Shown: positions 24,737 to 40,900 of the stretch, one piece after another
Position numbering within the stretch: position 1 is the stretch's first letter
How the letters are laid out: the number at the start of each line of letters is the position of its first letter
NCBI GenBank assembly: GCA_001600875.1
Contig: BCLD01000022.1
Location: 336,226 to 391,122, forward strand
DNA from: Solicoccozyma terricola
Lineage: Eukaryota; Basidiomycota; Tremellomycetes; Filobasidiales; Piskurozymaceae
Length of the DNA: 54,897 nt
Direction: 5' to 3'
Made by a program: the position numbers and the translations under genes
Notes under the pieces: model-generated
What the model was told of the DNA's origin: nothing
The model's database searches: none
The model's input: the letters and a program-made list of their open reading frames with translations, nothing else

Positions 24737-25046
24737 TAGATTGTAGTAATTATGTGCTCGTATCCTGATTAGCCATGCATTGCGCTTGACTGCCTTCACC
24801 GTGTTGTTGTCGGGGAGACGTGGCTTCGAACTTCGATTCCGAATCGATAAGTTGTCTTCCTTGTACCGCCCGCCGATTGGCAACATGCGTCGAATACCGT
24901 TTTTGAGATTACAGCCAGTTTTTCTTTTTCTCTTTTGGTTTCTAATCTGCCACTCCGTGAGGCAAGCTAGTCCACCCGTGAGGGACGAGGCCGTCAAGAA
25001 GAACCTTCCCTAAAACTTCAAGGAATGAACAGAAAGTATCGCTCCT
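24737..25046. other. convergent intergenic region
   Basis: 310 bp between the 3' ends of the aldo-keto reductase and the P-type ATPase genes. Likely 3' UTRs and terminators; no gene is visible. Confidence 0.55.
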
Positions 25047-29417
<4,371 letters not shown>

Positions 29418-29775
29418 TGTGGTTTGGGGAATAAATGCAACGGCAACGAGGTCAGGTCTTGGATGTGTGCACGTAACTTTGGTTGCCAAAACCACTGACC
29501 TTTTATAGTAGATGATGGCCGCCCTCAACGCGACTCGTGCGGACCGTAAACCTCATGAGCACCATCCAATCATCCAATCATCCGGCTGAACCAGCTCTCC
29601 CGCATTACGCCATTGGCCTGATCACTTCGAGCACCCTAGTGAGTCCAATGACCCTTTATGCCATTGGGCTCTCGCAAGAGTCGTCCAAACATTCCCCCGT
29701 CCAAATAGCATAAATGTCGCTGGGGCCCCGCATAGTCAATAACGCGTTTGGAGCCGGGATTATCCACCCTCGCCG
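29418..29775. other. intergenic region between ATPase promoter and TF 3' end
   Basis: 358 bp with the ATPase promoter and the 3' UTR of the zinc-finger factor. No further gene is visible. CATCCAATCATCCAATC at 29565-29581 contains two CCAAT boxes. Confidence 0.45.
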
Positions 29776-32700
29776 CTAAAATGTCTCCTCTTGAAGCAGA
29801 CTCAGAAGCACGCGGCGGTATCTCTGTGCCAGACCCCAGGATGCTCTGTCCAGATGCTCTGCGAATATGCGCAGCGTAGAGCTGGGGGTCAAGAGAGCAC
29901 ATTCACCGACGGCTTGAAAGATGGCATTGCCCCCTAATTTTATCCAGCGGTCTACCGCCGACGATTCCGACCAAGAGATGGTCACTTCGGGCTTGCCATG
30001 TCGCGCAAGGCCTTCGCTATGCTTAGTGATGGCCCAAAAGCATAGAGCTGCATCGAACCTGAAGATGACCTCGGTCGGAGCGCTGGGCACCGACTTGTGT
30101 CAATTGAAGCGCGTGGGTCACGTGAAAGCATCGAGAACTCACTCGAACGTAAATCGGTCTAGAAGGCATGTTAGCATGGCCGCATGTGCCAATATATTTC
30201 GGGTTGCCATATGGTTAACGTTGATCAATTGAACCAAGGTAGCCTTGGCGGACTCCTTACTACCAGAGGTTCCTGACTTTCCGGCCGCAATCTTCACCTT
30301 GTCCAGAAAGCCAGTGATGGTGAATTGCATGTGGGCGTGGTAAGCGAGCGCTGCACAGCCGACCATTAGCGGTGTTGGTGATGCTGAACTGTGGAAAGTG
30401 CTGGCGGCAAGGCGGTCCAGGAGTAATTGCGGGTTGCTGTTGAGAAGTGGAAATCAGCTTGGTAGTGTCAAAAGGTTAAAGGTCATAAACGTACTGCTTG
30501 ATATGTGGCGGGAAGACGAGACTGTATCGCTGTCCGGTAGGGAATGTGGGTATGATATGTTGCAGAACCGCAGCGTCAAGACACATCCTACAGCAGAGGG
30601 GCATCAGCGAACGTTGTCTGTTGGACATTCGCAGAGTACTCACCGGTACAGTGTATGTGAAATGATGCTAAGACCCAAATCATCCAGCTGAACAATGAGA
30701 TTGCCGCTGGTGAGCAGTCTTTCCAGGACCCAAGGGAACATTGGCGACGGCGAGTCTGCGGCTGCGGAGTTGGCGTCAGATGTGGGAAGGGGAACTACAA
30801 CCTCCATGATGGACAGCTGAGCGGGAAGATTCAGAAGGCACGCCAGTTGAGCGTCGTACAGCTGCATATACGCGATAAATGAGTTTTAGATCCCAGCTGT
30901 GAGGAGTTGAACAACGATCTCACATAGATTCCCCACCCTAGTCGCCGCCGTCGCTCATCTTCCGCTCTCGCTTTCTCCATCTCTTGTGGCTGGGGTGCCG
31001 AATTACCCTTGAGTAGTTCCTCAAGCGCCGAGATTCCGGGTCGAAGGAGATGCATGCGCTTGCAGGCCGTAATCAAGTTGCCTCGGAAGGACTCGGCCTG
31101 TTGGAAGAATTGCTGATTGCCGCAAAAAATGCCAAAGTAGGACTGAAGAAGAGCCGCTTGGATGACATACGTTTCAAAGAGGAGACGGTGGTCGTGTTCT
31201 CGCTGTCAAGGTGAAAACAGTTTGGTGGACTTGTTCAAAGGAGCAAAGGACGAAACAACTCACAAAGTATAGTATCGCACGCCTCACGAGTTCATTCAAT
31301 CCTAAACCCAGATTCTGAAGGCCGTCTCTACTGTACGTCGCACCTATAGCGGATGCCGACATGAGTAGGATCGGATGAGCGTCGTCGAGTTGAAAAGCAC
31401 CCTTGTTGAACACTGGCAGCCAATCATGAAAGTGTCGAAAGTAGAGATTGACACAGACCGTCAACGTATCCGTAGAGGGAAAGTTGCTGACGTCCACGGA
31501 CGACCAAATCCCCTCGTGAGAATGATGAATGAGGGTGACCATCTTGGCACGAGAAGATTCGGGCACCCGGTTGGTAGAAGTCACGATGGATGGGAACGAG
31601 GCTGAATGCTCCAGGAAGGGCTCGACGTGAGCATCTGGATTACGCGGCTTGTATATGTGAGGCTGTATTGAGGCGATTGAGAAGCTGAAACCGATCAGAC
31701 TGTTCCAAAAACAGCACTCACCCAAGGACTGTCGTACGGTTGCCCGTCTGGAATTTCCCGCGGTGGAACTGACGATGAAATATCTGGGTCCGTGTCAGGT
31801 GCCACAGCGACAGCTTGATGCATCCAAGTGCTCTGAGCCGTTGCTGTTGCAGCAGTCGAGTTGACCGCAGGCCGAACGTGAACCTCTGAAGATTGACCCA
31901 GGTCCCAGTTCATGCCATGGAGAAAGTCCAGAGATGGGGTATTAGGTGCATTTGTGTTGAAACTCTCGAACAAGTTGAGAACCGGTTCGCCCAAATCCCA
32001 GTCGTAAACTCCTGGTATTCCTGACGTCGATCCGAAGAGCGAGAGGTTGTCGAGTTGCGTTTCGGCGGCAGCATCAGCAAGGAGGAAGAGCTGGGAGGTC
32101 AGAGGTGATGCCACTGCAGGCGATGGGTGACTTGGTGGAAGTGTGATGGGGCGAGAAACAGGTTGAGGTTCGGCCCTGTGCGATTATACGGGTGAGTATG
32201 TCTGGCATGGTGAATGTTAAATGGACAGGCGTTTAACTGACCATCCAGTGTCGTCCGCCTGATCGTAGTTTACATCCAAGTCCTGCCTGGAATGCCTCTC
32301 GGACGCCCTTCGAGCGGCCGAGGAGTTCTCGAATGCCAAGCGTCGGTCGAAACGCTCCTCCGACGAGTCCTCGACGTCACCAAAAGAGGCGTAGTGACAG
32401 GAAATAAGGCTTTCTTTACAAGCGGAGCATGGCTCTGGAGGTTTGCCGTCACATTTGAGTCGAAGTTCCACGCAAGGCGAGCTGGGGTGATGATGCCATC
32501 AGGGTAGATAAAGTGTGTTGACCTGGAATGCATACATACCATACTATCTTGCGAGGCCGACCCAGGGCAGCAGGAGTAGCTCCGTGCTTGGATGCCATGT
32601 GACGTGAGAGGACGTCACTGTGTTGGGACGTGGAGTGAGAGTTTGTTGCGCGTAAGTTCAACGAAAGCCGTCGACTGACCTTCTAGCATACCGCTTATCG

Positions 32701-32975
32701 CAGTACGGACAGCCGTATTTAAGCAAGCCGGTATCTGATGATGGTGTCATCCGTCAGTTAATTTCAATCCAGAGTCCCTCCCTCTTCAAGCAATACCGAC
32801 GTGTTCGTTCATGCCTGTGCAAGTGATCTGCCTTGGCATAGGCTTTGTTGCAACCAGTCCAAGTGCACGGAAAGCTCAATGAGCTCGTAGAGGTGGGCGG
32901 CAAGATGGTGCTTGTATCGGATAGATCGGATGTCTCGGCCGAGCGACGAATTCCAACAGCGGATGACCGTTGCAT
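29776..32975 (-). CDS. transcription factor with two C2H2 fingers, a Zn2Cys6 cluster and a fungal-specific TF domain
   Basis: Nuclear DNA-binding regulator. Minus-strand exons are 32975-32801, 32734-32680, 32617-32540, 32481-32242, 32175-31722, 31662-31264, 31202-30924, 30861-30644, 30587-30495, 30436-30143 and 30082-29776; phases agree, giving 863 aa. Finger 1 is CTWTGCNKAYAKADHLHRH. An HTG-type linker, split by an intron, leads to finger 2, CPYCDKRYARSDVLSRH. A Zn2Cys6 cluster follows directly, CSPCVELRLKC then CSACKESLISC (C-X2-C-X6-C-X7-C-X2-C-X6-C); its first Cys codon spans an intron. The middle region (Fungal_trans, PF04082 type) includes YFRHFHDWLPVFNKG, LLMSASAIGATYSRDG and RRRRLGWGIY. 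The ATG at 32975 was chosen because the longer frame upstream begins only with GTG after a stop. Its position between an ion pump and a sugar permease pseudogene suggests local control, unproven. Confidence 0.9.
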
Positions 32976-33741
32976 CTTGCGAGCGATGGATATCTTGAGG
33001 AATATGCTGGTGGATGTAGTGGATGTGCAGGTTGTGGAGATTCCGAGATTGGGCAAAGTCACGTGATCGATTATTCATCCGGAGTTGACTGTTTCTATCC
33101 CAGTATTTGTTTGCATAAACAGTTTCATCGGTCTGCGTGGATGTAGACTGGCCTTGGTCAAAAACGAGCAGCGTGCATATTCACACATGTCGACATCGCC
33201 ATTTGCTGAGCGGCTTTTTCCTTTTTCTTTTCTTCTTTTTTTTTTTTTTTTTTTTTTCCTTTTTAATAATATCCCAGTGACACGATCTCCGTGAATGTAC
33301 TTGGGGCGTGGGCAAGTTCCACAGACGTAGGCAGTCATATTACCCGGATCCATTCACTCTGACACTGGCCCCAAGCGACGCTCCTCGCCTCGACTTTAGT
33401 CGGTAGTCGTCTTACTGCCCCGGATTGCGGGGCGACCGGAGACAAGCGATGACGGCATTGCCGCCGCAATCCAAATAAAACGAGGTGCCCCGAGTGGTCT
33501 TCGTGGAGCCCACTGATTGGAAAATGACAAAGGGTCAGGAACAGGTACTAGTTGTGGTCCTCCGCTTGTTGCATGGGAGATGGGTCACTGAACACTCGAA
33601 CATGATCGTTCGGCCTAATCGTTGCCCCGCAAGCGATGGGGTCCACACCTCCTGGCTAGCTTATAACTATCCGGCAGAGGTGGTTCACAGTTTCCCCACA
33701 ACTCGCAAGTCTTTCCTAGGATTATCGACAACTGCTCAAGG
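32976..33741. promoter_or_regulatory. divergent promoter region, zinc-finger factor / FHS permease remnant
   Basis: 766 bp. It contains a poly(T) tract (about 33235-33257), typical of nucleosome-poor fungal promoters. CCCCGGATTGCGGGGCGACC lies at 33418-33437; it has GC-rich CGG/CCG triplets of the sort Zn2Cys6 factors bind. Site use is a guess from motif only. Confidence 0.35.
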
Positions 33742-34615
33742 ATGTCGCCCACACCCACCGACTACACCCAGATGACAAAGGGTAGCATCGCCTATTCCTT
33801 CTGCTTGGTGACTTCATTGTTCTTCCTGTGGGGCTCAAGTTACGGCTTGTTGGATGTCCTGAATCAACATTGTGGATGGCGTGGCTGCGATAACCTAGAG
33901 GGTGAAGTTGACACTGACAGCCCTTTGGCCTCAATTTTAACCATCTTCGGCCTCACTAAAACCCAAACAACGTTGCTTCAGTTCGCTTATTTTGTCGGTG
34001 AGAAGGAGCTTGATCTTTGTTACAAGATGGTCATCCCTGACAAGACTATGATGTAGCCTATCTCCTGGTCGCCCCACCGGCCGGGGTGTTGATGCGCAAG
34101 TATGGTTATAAGAAGGGTATACACCAGGGACTGACCTTCTATAGGTGAGCTTCAGCCTTAATCCCCCGAGAATGACATTTTTATGACAAGCAAACTTTTA
34201 GTATCGGTGCCATCATGTTCTGGCCTGCTGCAAAGTTTTCAAAGTATGTCGTAAGTTTGAGGGGCCTTTCGGTTTCCCAGCGGCACTGGCGTGCGCATAT
34301 CTTCCAGATGTTCGTGGCTTTCACGTTTGTGTCAGCCGCTGGCCTTTCAATCTTGGAGGCTGCAGCCAACTCGTACATCACCGTTCTGGGTGCTCCCGAG
34401 CACGCTGCTTTCAGGTTGACTGTCGCTCAGCGATTCAAAGTGAGTGTTTGCAGGGCAATCAACCGAGTGCTCACAGAGGCTCATTTCGTCCACAGGAGTC
34501 GACAGGGAATTGCAACAGTCATAGGTCCAATCATTGCTGCCCATACTTTCATTGTAAGGCTGCTTTTCACCGCCTTGATAATAATTGCTCGCTCACACCA
34601 ATCGCAGTAAATCAA
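33742..34615 (+). pseudogene. truncated FHS-type sugar (fucose/glucose) permease
   Basis: N-terminal part of an MFS permease of the fucose/galactose/glucose:H+ symporter family. Exons 33742-33997, 34057-34144, 34202-34250 and 34308-34439 are in phase. They encode the start MSPTPTDYTQ, the TM1 motif FLWGSSYGLLDVLN, FGLTKTQTTLLQFAYF, RKYGYKKGIHQGL, GAIMFWPAAKF and ILEAAANSYITVLG. The next piece (34497-34554; SRQGIATVIGPIIAAHTFI) is recognisable but one base out of phase. After 34555 no more family sequence is found, and a stop follows the next possible acceptor. Only about the first five of twelve TMs remain. An unusual CGWRGCDNLEGEV insertion sits after TM1. It shares a promoter region with the zinc-finger factor. 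Confidence 0.75.
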
Positions 34616-35024
34616 TCAACCATAGAGTTGTTGAGCAACTTTATATCACGTCGTGGCAAAGCAACCCGTCAGCCATACGGGCGGGTCATCGTCTTGCGTT
34701 GCATATTGTAGATGACTCTTCAGACACTAGATTGGTGGCAAAATTGCACTTTCCCACCCCCTACCTCTGCCCCCAGCTTGAGTAGAGATGGCTGGGGCAA
34801 GGTATGACGAATAGGGAACATAAAGTTCAGAGCCGGAAATTACCTCTGGGCGCCGACGACGAGATGTGGGCCGTCGGCAACGACATCGAGTCCATGCAAC
34901 GTCTCAACGAAGGTTGGTTTATGCGTGTTCGAAAAGGCCCTCAAAGACCACGGAAGGACGAGACATACAACCTTTGGAGCACTTTACAAGCCTTCTATAC
35001 TCGAAAACATTTAATATCTGCACC
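34616..35024. other. gene-poor interval
   Basis: About 400 bp between the permease remnant and the 3' end of the MDR gene. An 83-codon frame starts at 34804, but no family match is recognised. Nothing else is supported. Confidence 0.4.
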
Positions 35025-35221
35025 TCAGGCCACCTTGACTACCACCTTGTCCTGAACCGCGCCATTGAGCATGAGATCAATCGCCGCTTTGGTACGTTCG
35101 AGCAGTGTCTTGCCTTGGTCGACAACGTAGACGGGCTTTGAAGGCGTCACAGCCCCCGCGTCGAGCAGTCGTTGCAAGTGAACCTGCATGATGTCTGGTC
35201 CGACGTCTTTGTCCTGTGCCG

Positions 35222-35262
<41 letters not shown>

Positions 35263-36206
35263 TTCAGCTGGGTGCAGCATGACCTACAAGGACGACCCAC
35301 CTGCTCGATGAAGAGAACCACTGTCCTTTTCAACTCGATACCTTCCGGCACGTCCTTTTCATCCGGAGACAATCGAATGATATACTGGATCCTCCCTGGG
35401 CTTTGAATCGTGGACAACAGATTCTTCCACCCGGACTCGTCAGCCTGGCATACGTACGCGGTCCTGATAGGTCCTGCACTCTTCAGCTCTTCGACGATGG
35501 TAGGACTGGATCGGTCGATGACCTTCGCAGCACCGACGGATTGCAGACGAGATGCCTGCTTGGTTGAAGCTACAGCGATGATGTTGTTATAACCAAAGGC
35601 TTTGAGAGCAGAGATGGCTTGAGTGCCGGTCGCTGTTGATCCTCCCCATACGACGATGGCGGACTTGGCTTCGTCAACGGATGGAGAAAAGGAGAGACCG
35701 AGGCCTTGAGTAGGGGAGAAGAGCGCCATCATGGACGTTGCAAAGGTGTGAGGAATGCTGGCGGCGTCCTCGGCAGATAATGATGAGGGCCGATGGCAGA
35801 TGAAAGCACGGGAAACGACGGCTTTCTCCTGAAATCCTCCGGCTGTTGGTTGGTATCCTAGGCCAAGGACCTGATCAGAGAGAGGGGGGGGGGGGGGTTG
35901 AGGGTGTCAGAACGTTGCAAGGGAGCATGCAATTCGTTTTTGGCTTACCGAGTCCCCTTCTTTCAGGTCCTTGACGCCCGATCCAGTCGCGGCAACTGTC
36001 CCCGACCATTCTTTGCCGAGAACATAGGGATAGGAGGTGATGAATTTTCCATCTTGCATCTGTGCGAGGTCGATAGGGTTGAGGCCGGCATACTGGACGG
36101 TGACCAGGACTTCCTCGGTGCCCAGGCCCAGCTGAGCGGTAGGAACGGCTGCAGCAGCGATGGGTTGTCCTTTAGCAGGGGTAATGACGGCCTGGTGAGT
36201 GGACAT
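35025..36206 (-). CDS. MDR-family zinc-less oxidoreductase (quinone/enoyl reductase type)
   Basis: Medium-chain dehydrogenase/reductase, NADPH-dependent, probably cytosolic. Minus-strand exons are 36206-35949, 35870-35301 and 35213-35025; all junctions are phase 0, giving 338 aa, the usual family length. The GroES-like N-terminal part has VQYAGLNPIDLAQM and VLGKEWSGTVAATG. The Rossmann part shows IVVWGGSTATGTQAISALKA (a variant GxGxxG-type turn). The C-terminal helix ends VVVKVA. Catalytic and structural zinc ligands are absent, so it belongs to the zinc-less enoyl or quinone reductase branch; fungal toxD-like trans-enoyl reductases are the closest architecture. Both introns carry C-runs in the sense strand (39 nt at 35223-35261 and 15 nt at 35884-35898). 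No polyketide synthase is near, so a secondary-metabolite role is not supported. Confidence 0.88.
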
Positions 36207-37184
36207 GATTATGGAGTTGGGAGATTGGATGATGTTGCAATCTCAAGATGCTTGTCAACCGGGGCGGTGTACGGTGTCCCACTCGGCATGGCGGAGCTAC
36301 GTAGCTGTCAGGGCATTTGACCGTTATCTACGCACGTGGCAAGTAACGCCGGCGTGAATATCTAATAATAGGGTGGCGGTGTGTGGGCGCAGCGCGGTTT
36401 CTCACGAGGGCCACTACACAATCATATGCAATCTCGGTCACGTCGAGCTATAGAGCAGCATCTTTACTCTATCCTCCGGGAAGCTGTGACCAGATGCTGT
36501 ATCTTCCCTCGCCCGCTATGCCTTATCCAGAAAGGCAATAACCCATTCATAACCAACCAACAAATACCACAATTCATGCGGGTTAACCCTTTACATCGGA
36601 CCTACGGACTGTCCTCGATTTCACTCTAAACAGACCCATGACCTTCTAGAAATTCTTGATTTAGGACCCCCCAAAGCGCAATTTAGTCTATGAAGATGAA
36701 GGGGCCGTACTCATTTCTTCCTAGAAAGGCCCTGAGTAAAGACCAGTCAGCCGCACATATGTTGTAGCGGAATTGGGACCTGACTTTGAGGGGGTATAAC
36801 CTTATCAATTGATTCAGCTAGATATTCCAGGTCAATATTCTCATGTTTGTCATCAAGGTCGAACCAGGTATCTGGGTCGGCTTCGCCTGGGGCCTCATCA
36901 TCTTGTTTACGAGCTCCGTACAGTTGGTGTTTGCATCGTATGGCTGTCCTCACCTGACTGAGGGAGCCTAGGAATCCACCTAAGTAGAATCCACACCATC
37001 ACATGTATGGGCTCAGCACCAGGGACACCACCACAGGGCTGTATGAATCTTTCAAAAATGCATAACGGCCAGATGGTCTTGTGGATTATTTCAATCTGGA
37101 CAACTATGATCAAAGGCCACAATCAATGGCTTCGTTACTACACTTATCCCATGTTCATCTGCAACAAGCAGTAACCTGTCAGGT
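36207..37184. other. gene-poor region before the retrotransposon
   Basis: About 1 kb. The first part is the presumed MDR promoter. A minus-strand frame (36953-36747) with DPDTWFDLDDKHENIDLEYL looks protein-like. It has no recognised family or flanking exons and may be a gene remnant disrupted near the retrotransposon insertion. The remainder shows nothing clear. Confidence 0.4.
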
Positions 37185-37822
37185 TGTAAGGATACGACCT
37201 TCTCAGGCCCGAATCCTCACCGTTCCGCGGATTCCCCATCACCGATCCTCCATCCGCGGTGCTCAAGCCTCTGACATCCGGGCTCCCCTCGAATCCGGGC
37301 ATACGTAGAACGTCAGGCCCGTCCTACTCGCCGATGGAGGGACATATGACCGATGGAAGGACTTAGCCATATCATCGCCGATGGATGGACTTCGCCAGAT
37401 TAACGCCATCATCGCTGCGCTTACCGATTGGCTGTGTCGGGCAAACAGCCGGCCCGCTCTTTCTTTCCTTCTTTCTTTTCTCTCTTTCTTTCTGAATATC
37501 TTGCCAATGCAAACATGTACATATACGGGAGCCCTGGCCTCCGACAGGTAGCTTTCCCTCTTTCCTCACCTTGTATTAGAGAGACATTCTCACGCCGATA
37601 CATCGTCTGCGCATCTTATCGATCGGCCCTTGGATTAGCTACCCACTTCAGGCCCTCGACACCTCCGGCCACCTGACATCAGGCCCGATCTATCTCTACA
37701 CTCACTTTGACGTTATCCACGACTGGATCTGAATCCCACAGCGAGGGCCCTAATATCCGTCACCAGCCGATCTTTCTTTTCGCCCCGGTCATCAAGACTC
37801 GCCGGAAGATCCGCTCCTGACA
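37185..37822 (+). repeat. 5' LTR of the chromovirus
   Basis: 638 bp starting TGTAAGGATACGACCT and ending CCGCTCCTGACA. It contains CGATGGA(A/T)GGAC repeats (about 37330-37390) and a CT-rich tract (37457-37494). The 3' copy matches through most of its length but differs by scattered substitutions and repeat-number changes. Confidence 0.9.
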
Positions 37823-37979
37823 AGTTGGGATGCAGTCAGGGAATCTCCTCGACTGATTCACCGCCGACAATGCTCTATGAAGAACTTGTTCAAATTATAC
37901 TTATTCGCTAGCAACCGATCCGTAGGCTCAAACACCCCTGCTTCTAACAGCAACACCTGATATATATCAATCATCTAAT

Positions 37980-40900
37980 ATGCCACCGGTCACTCGAAGC
38001 CACTCAGTCGATCCGGCAAGGGCCGTCAGATCCCGGTCCTCCTCTCTTCCTATGGACGCCATTCGTCCAGCAGGCCTCAACGAGACATATGTTCCGCCAA
38101 CGGACGAACATACCGTTGAACAGACCACCACCCCCGAAGCAGACAGGATTAACTCCATCATGGAACGATTAACCAGGATGGAGGAGGAAAACGTCAGAAT
38201 CCGTACCGAATTGTTACAAAGCACCGCCACTCTTCAGGCTGAACGTCAGGCCCTGGAAAGTGAACGACGTCAACACACACATTTTTCCTCATCTCCTATC
38301 CCGGTACCCCACATTCCTCCTGTCCTGCAAAGCGTCACCGCAAGGGAGGCCAAGCTCCTGGAAACCATCGCAGACCTTCAGGCCCGGAACAAAGAACTCA
38401 AAGCTCACGAAGGAACTCAAGCGTCTACACCTGCTTCCATACCAGACCACCGGAGGGCAGGCACGGTCGAAACTACCGGTAGGACCACTAGCGTACCTGG
38501 AATTTCTACGACTTTCGACCCCCGAATTAAGACTGAGAACCTCCCCAAGTTCTCCGGCGATCCACCTGACGATGTCGATGACTTTATCAGGAAGCTTACG
38601 ACACTTCTGGATTATTGCAATGAAGAGGCCCTATTATGGCACATACCCTTTCTTCTGAAAGGTTCGGCAGCCACATGGTTCACTGGGATGACGCCGAAGG
38701 ACAGACGCCATCTGATCACTTGGGAAGCATGGAAATCGGCCCTGAGAAGTCAGTATTATGAGGCAAATCATGATGCTAACATGCGTCGCCGATCCAGATA
38801 CCGAGTACTCAGGAAGGGCGAAACCTTCGCTCAGTACTTCGACGCCAAAATCGCTCTCCTTCATTACATTTACCCCGAGGAAACCCCCGAGGCAGAACTT
38901 ATCGCGGACATTATGCAGGGATTACCTGAAGAATTCGTGCCTAATATCACCATTGCCAGCTACGGCAACCCAAGTCTGATGGGATTCCGACGAATTCTAG
39001 TCAATCTCGAGCCTGGGCTCAGGCGTCAGATGCCCAATGCTACTTATCAGAGGCAGCTACGGGACGATCAACCGGTCTATTCCAATACACAAGCCCGAAA
39101 CACACCCAGTCCAAGGTCAAATGACAACAAACCCACCTACGAACGACCGAAGAGTGATAACCGACCTCCGGCGGATCCACAGGCCCGACAGCGCAAGCCT
39201 CCTCCATATGCCTGTAGGAATTGTGGGGGCAATCACTGGATGGTTGACTGCCCGAAGAAGACAGACCAAGCCAAACAAGACATTGCGCCGAAGAAGTCCT
39301 ATAGCATTAAGACATCCAAGGGAAAACCTGGCCAATGCACAGGCCCGGCAACAGGAGTCAACGCTATACCTATTCGCCGGTCAAAGTGGCCTGAAACAGT
39401 TCGGTCTCATCAGACTAACATCAGCCCGCCTTCTAACAAGGCCAGCAAACCGTCCACCGATAATGTACACATGTTCTCCATGCCATCTGTTCTGGCGACC
39501 CTCCACAAGGCGGTTACCCCGGTTTATGCGACGATCGCCCTGAATCATGGTGCGACACAACATTCGTGCTGTATCGACACAGACTCCAGCATCTCCTTGA
39601 TGGATGCGGGCTACCACCGAAAGTATCTCAACCACATCAAGATTCAGCCTCATCCCCTCTTCCAAATCCAGGGCATAGGGAGGAGCCTATGTACCGGTTG
39701 GATAGAGATAGAAATCACCTTTACCACGACGGCCCAACCAATCAGTCTGCCGATCGCTTTTTACATCGTGCCGACCTTGGACGCCAATATCCTCATCGGT
39801 ACGGACTTCTTACACAATACTTCTGCTGTTGTTGATATCGGTCGTAACACTATGACGCTGGACAAGCATCCCGGAGAGATCAGTATCAACTGCTGGCACG
39901 AAGACCAGACGGACACTCCAGGTGTCAGGGTAATTGACGCCTATGTGGTATTGCCCGGACACGTTGCTCGTGTTCCTGTCACCTTCGGCAAGAAACCTTC
40001 CACTAACCTGGCTTACTTTGAACCTAGTCCAATCCACCGGGAACATCTCCGGGTGGCTCGTTCGGTACATGTAACCAACAACGACACTCAATGTGTGCAG
40101 GTCATGAACGCCGGCAGGACCCCTTTATCCCTGCAAAGAGGCCAGACACTTGGAATACTCCAACCACTTCTCGGTCCTCCACCCATCATTCAGGCGAACG
40201 CCGCCCAATCAGCCTCCGACGCATTAGAAGAAGCTCTGGCGTTGATTGATGTGAACCCTGACCTCAGTGCCGACGAAGCACGCCGACTTCAAGCAATATT
40301 CCGTCAATATCCAGGTGCTTTTGCTCATGGGGAACACCGATTGGGCAACGCCGACCTTGTTATGATGGACATCATCACCGATGGGGCCAAACCCATACAC
40401 CACCCCCTGTATCATGCTTCTCCAAGAGACCGAAAAGTCATTGAAGAAAATATCGCTCAATTACTCGCCGATGACGTCATCGAAGAATCAGACTCGCCTT
40501 GGGCCTCGCCGGCCATCCTTGTCAAGCAAAAAGGGAAGGATCGTTTTTGTATCGACTACCGTAAACTCAACGAAGTTACAAAAGCAGATCAATACCCAAT
40601 TCCCCGAATTGACGACATCCTGGCGCAATTCTCAGGCAAGACGTTCTTTACTTCGTTCGACGCAAATAAAGGCTTCAATCAGATTCAAATTACACCGTCG
40701 ACAGAGAAAAGACTGCTTTCAGGACACATCAAGGTCTACACCAATACAAGCGTATGCCATTCGGGCTCAAGAACGGCCCGAGTGTTTTTCAACGCTTTAT
40801 GGATAAAGTCTTAGGCCGATACAAATGGCAGTCGGTGCTCGTTTACATTGACGACATCATCATTTATTCGTCAGACTTCGATCAGCATTGCACCGACATT

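Noticed and set aside
32809..33078. ATG-started frame over the C2H2 region
   Set aside because: It is out of phase with the zinc fingers; the finger frame has its own ATG at 32975.
34804..35055. 83-codon plus-strand frame
   Set aside because: Overlaps the 3' end of the MDR gene on the other strand and matches nothing recognised.
35077..35280. Poly-proline frames over the G/C runs
   Set aside because: They read through an intron of the MDR gene; splice sites and phase support removal.
40690..40815. Programmed frameshift between gag and pol
   Set aside because: The shift lies inside the reverse transcriptase core, not at a gag/pol boundary, so it is a lesion or base-call error.
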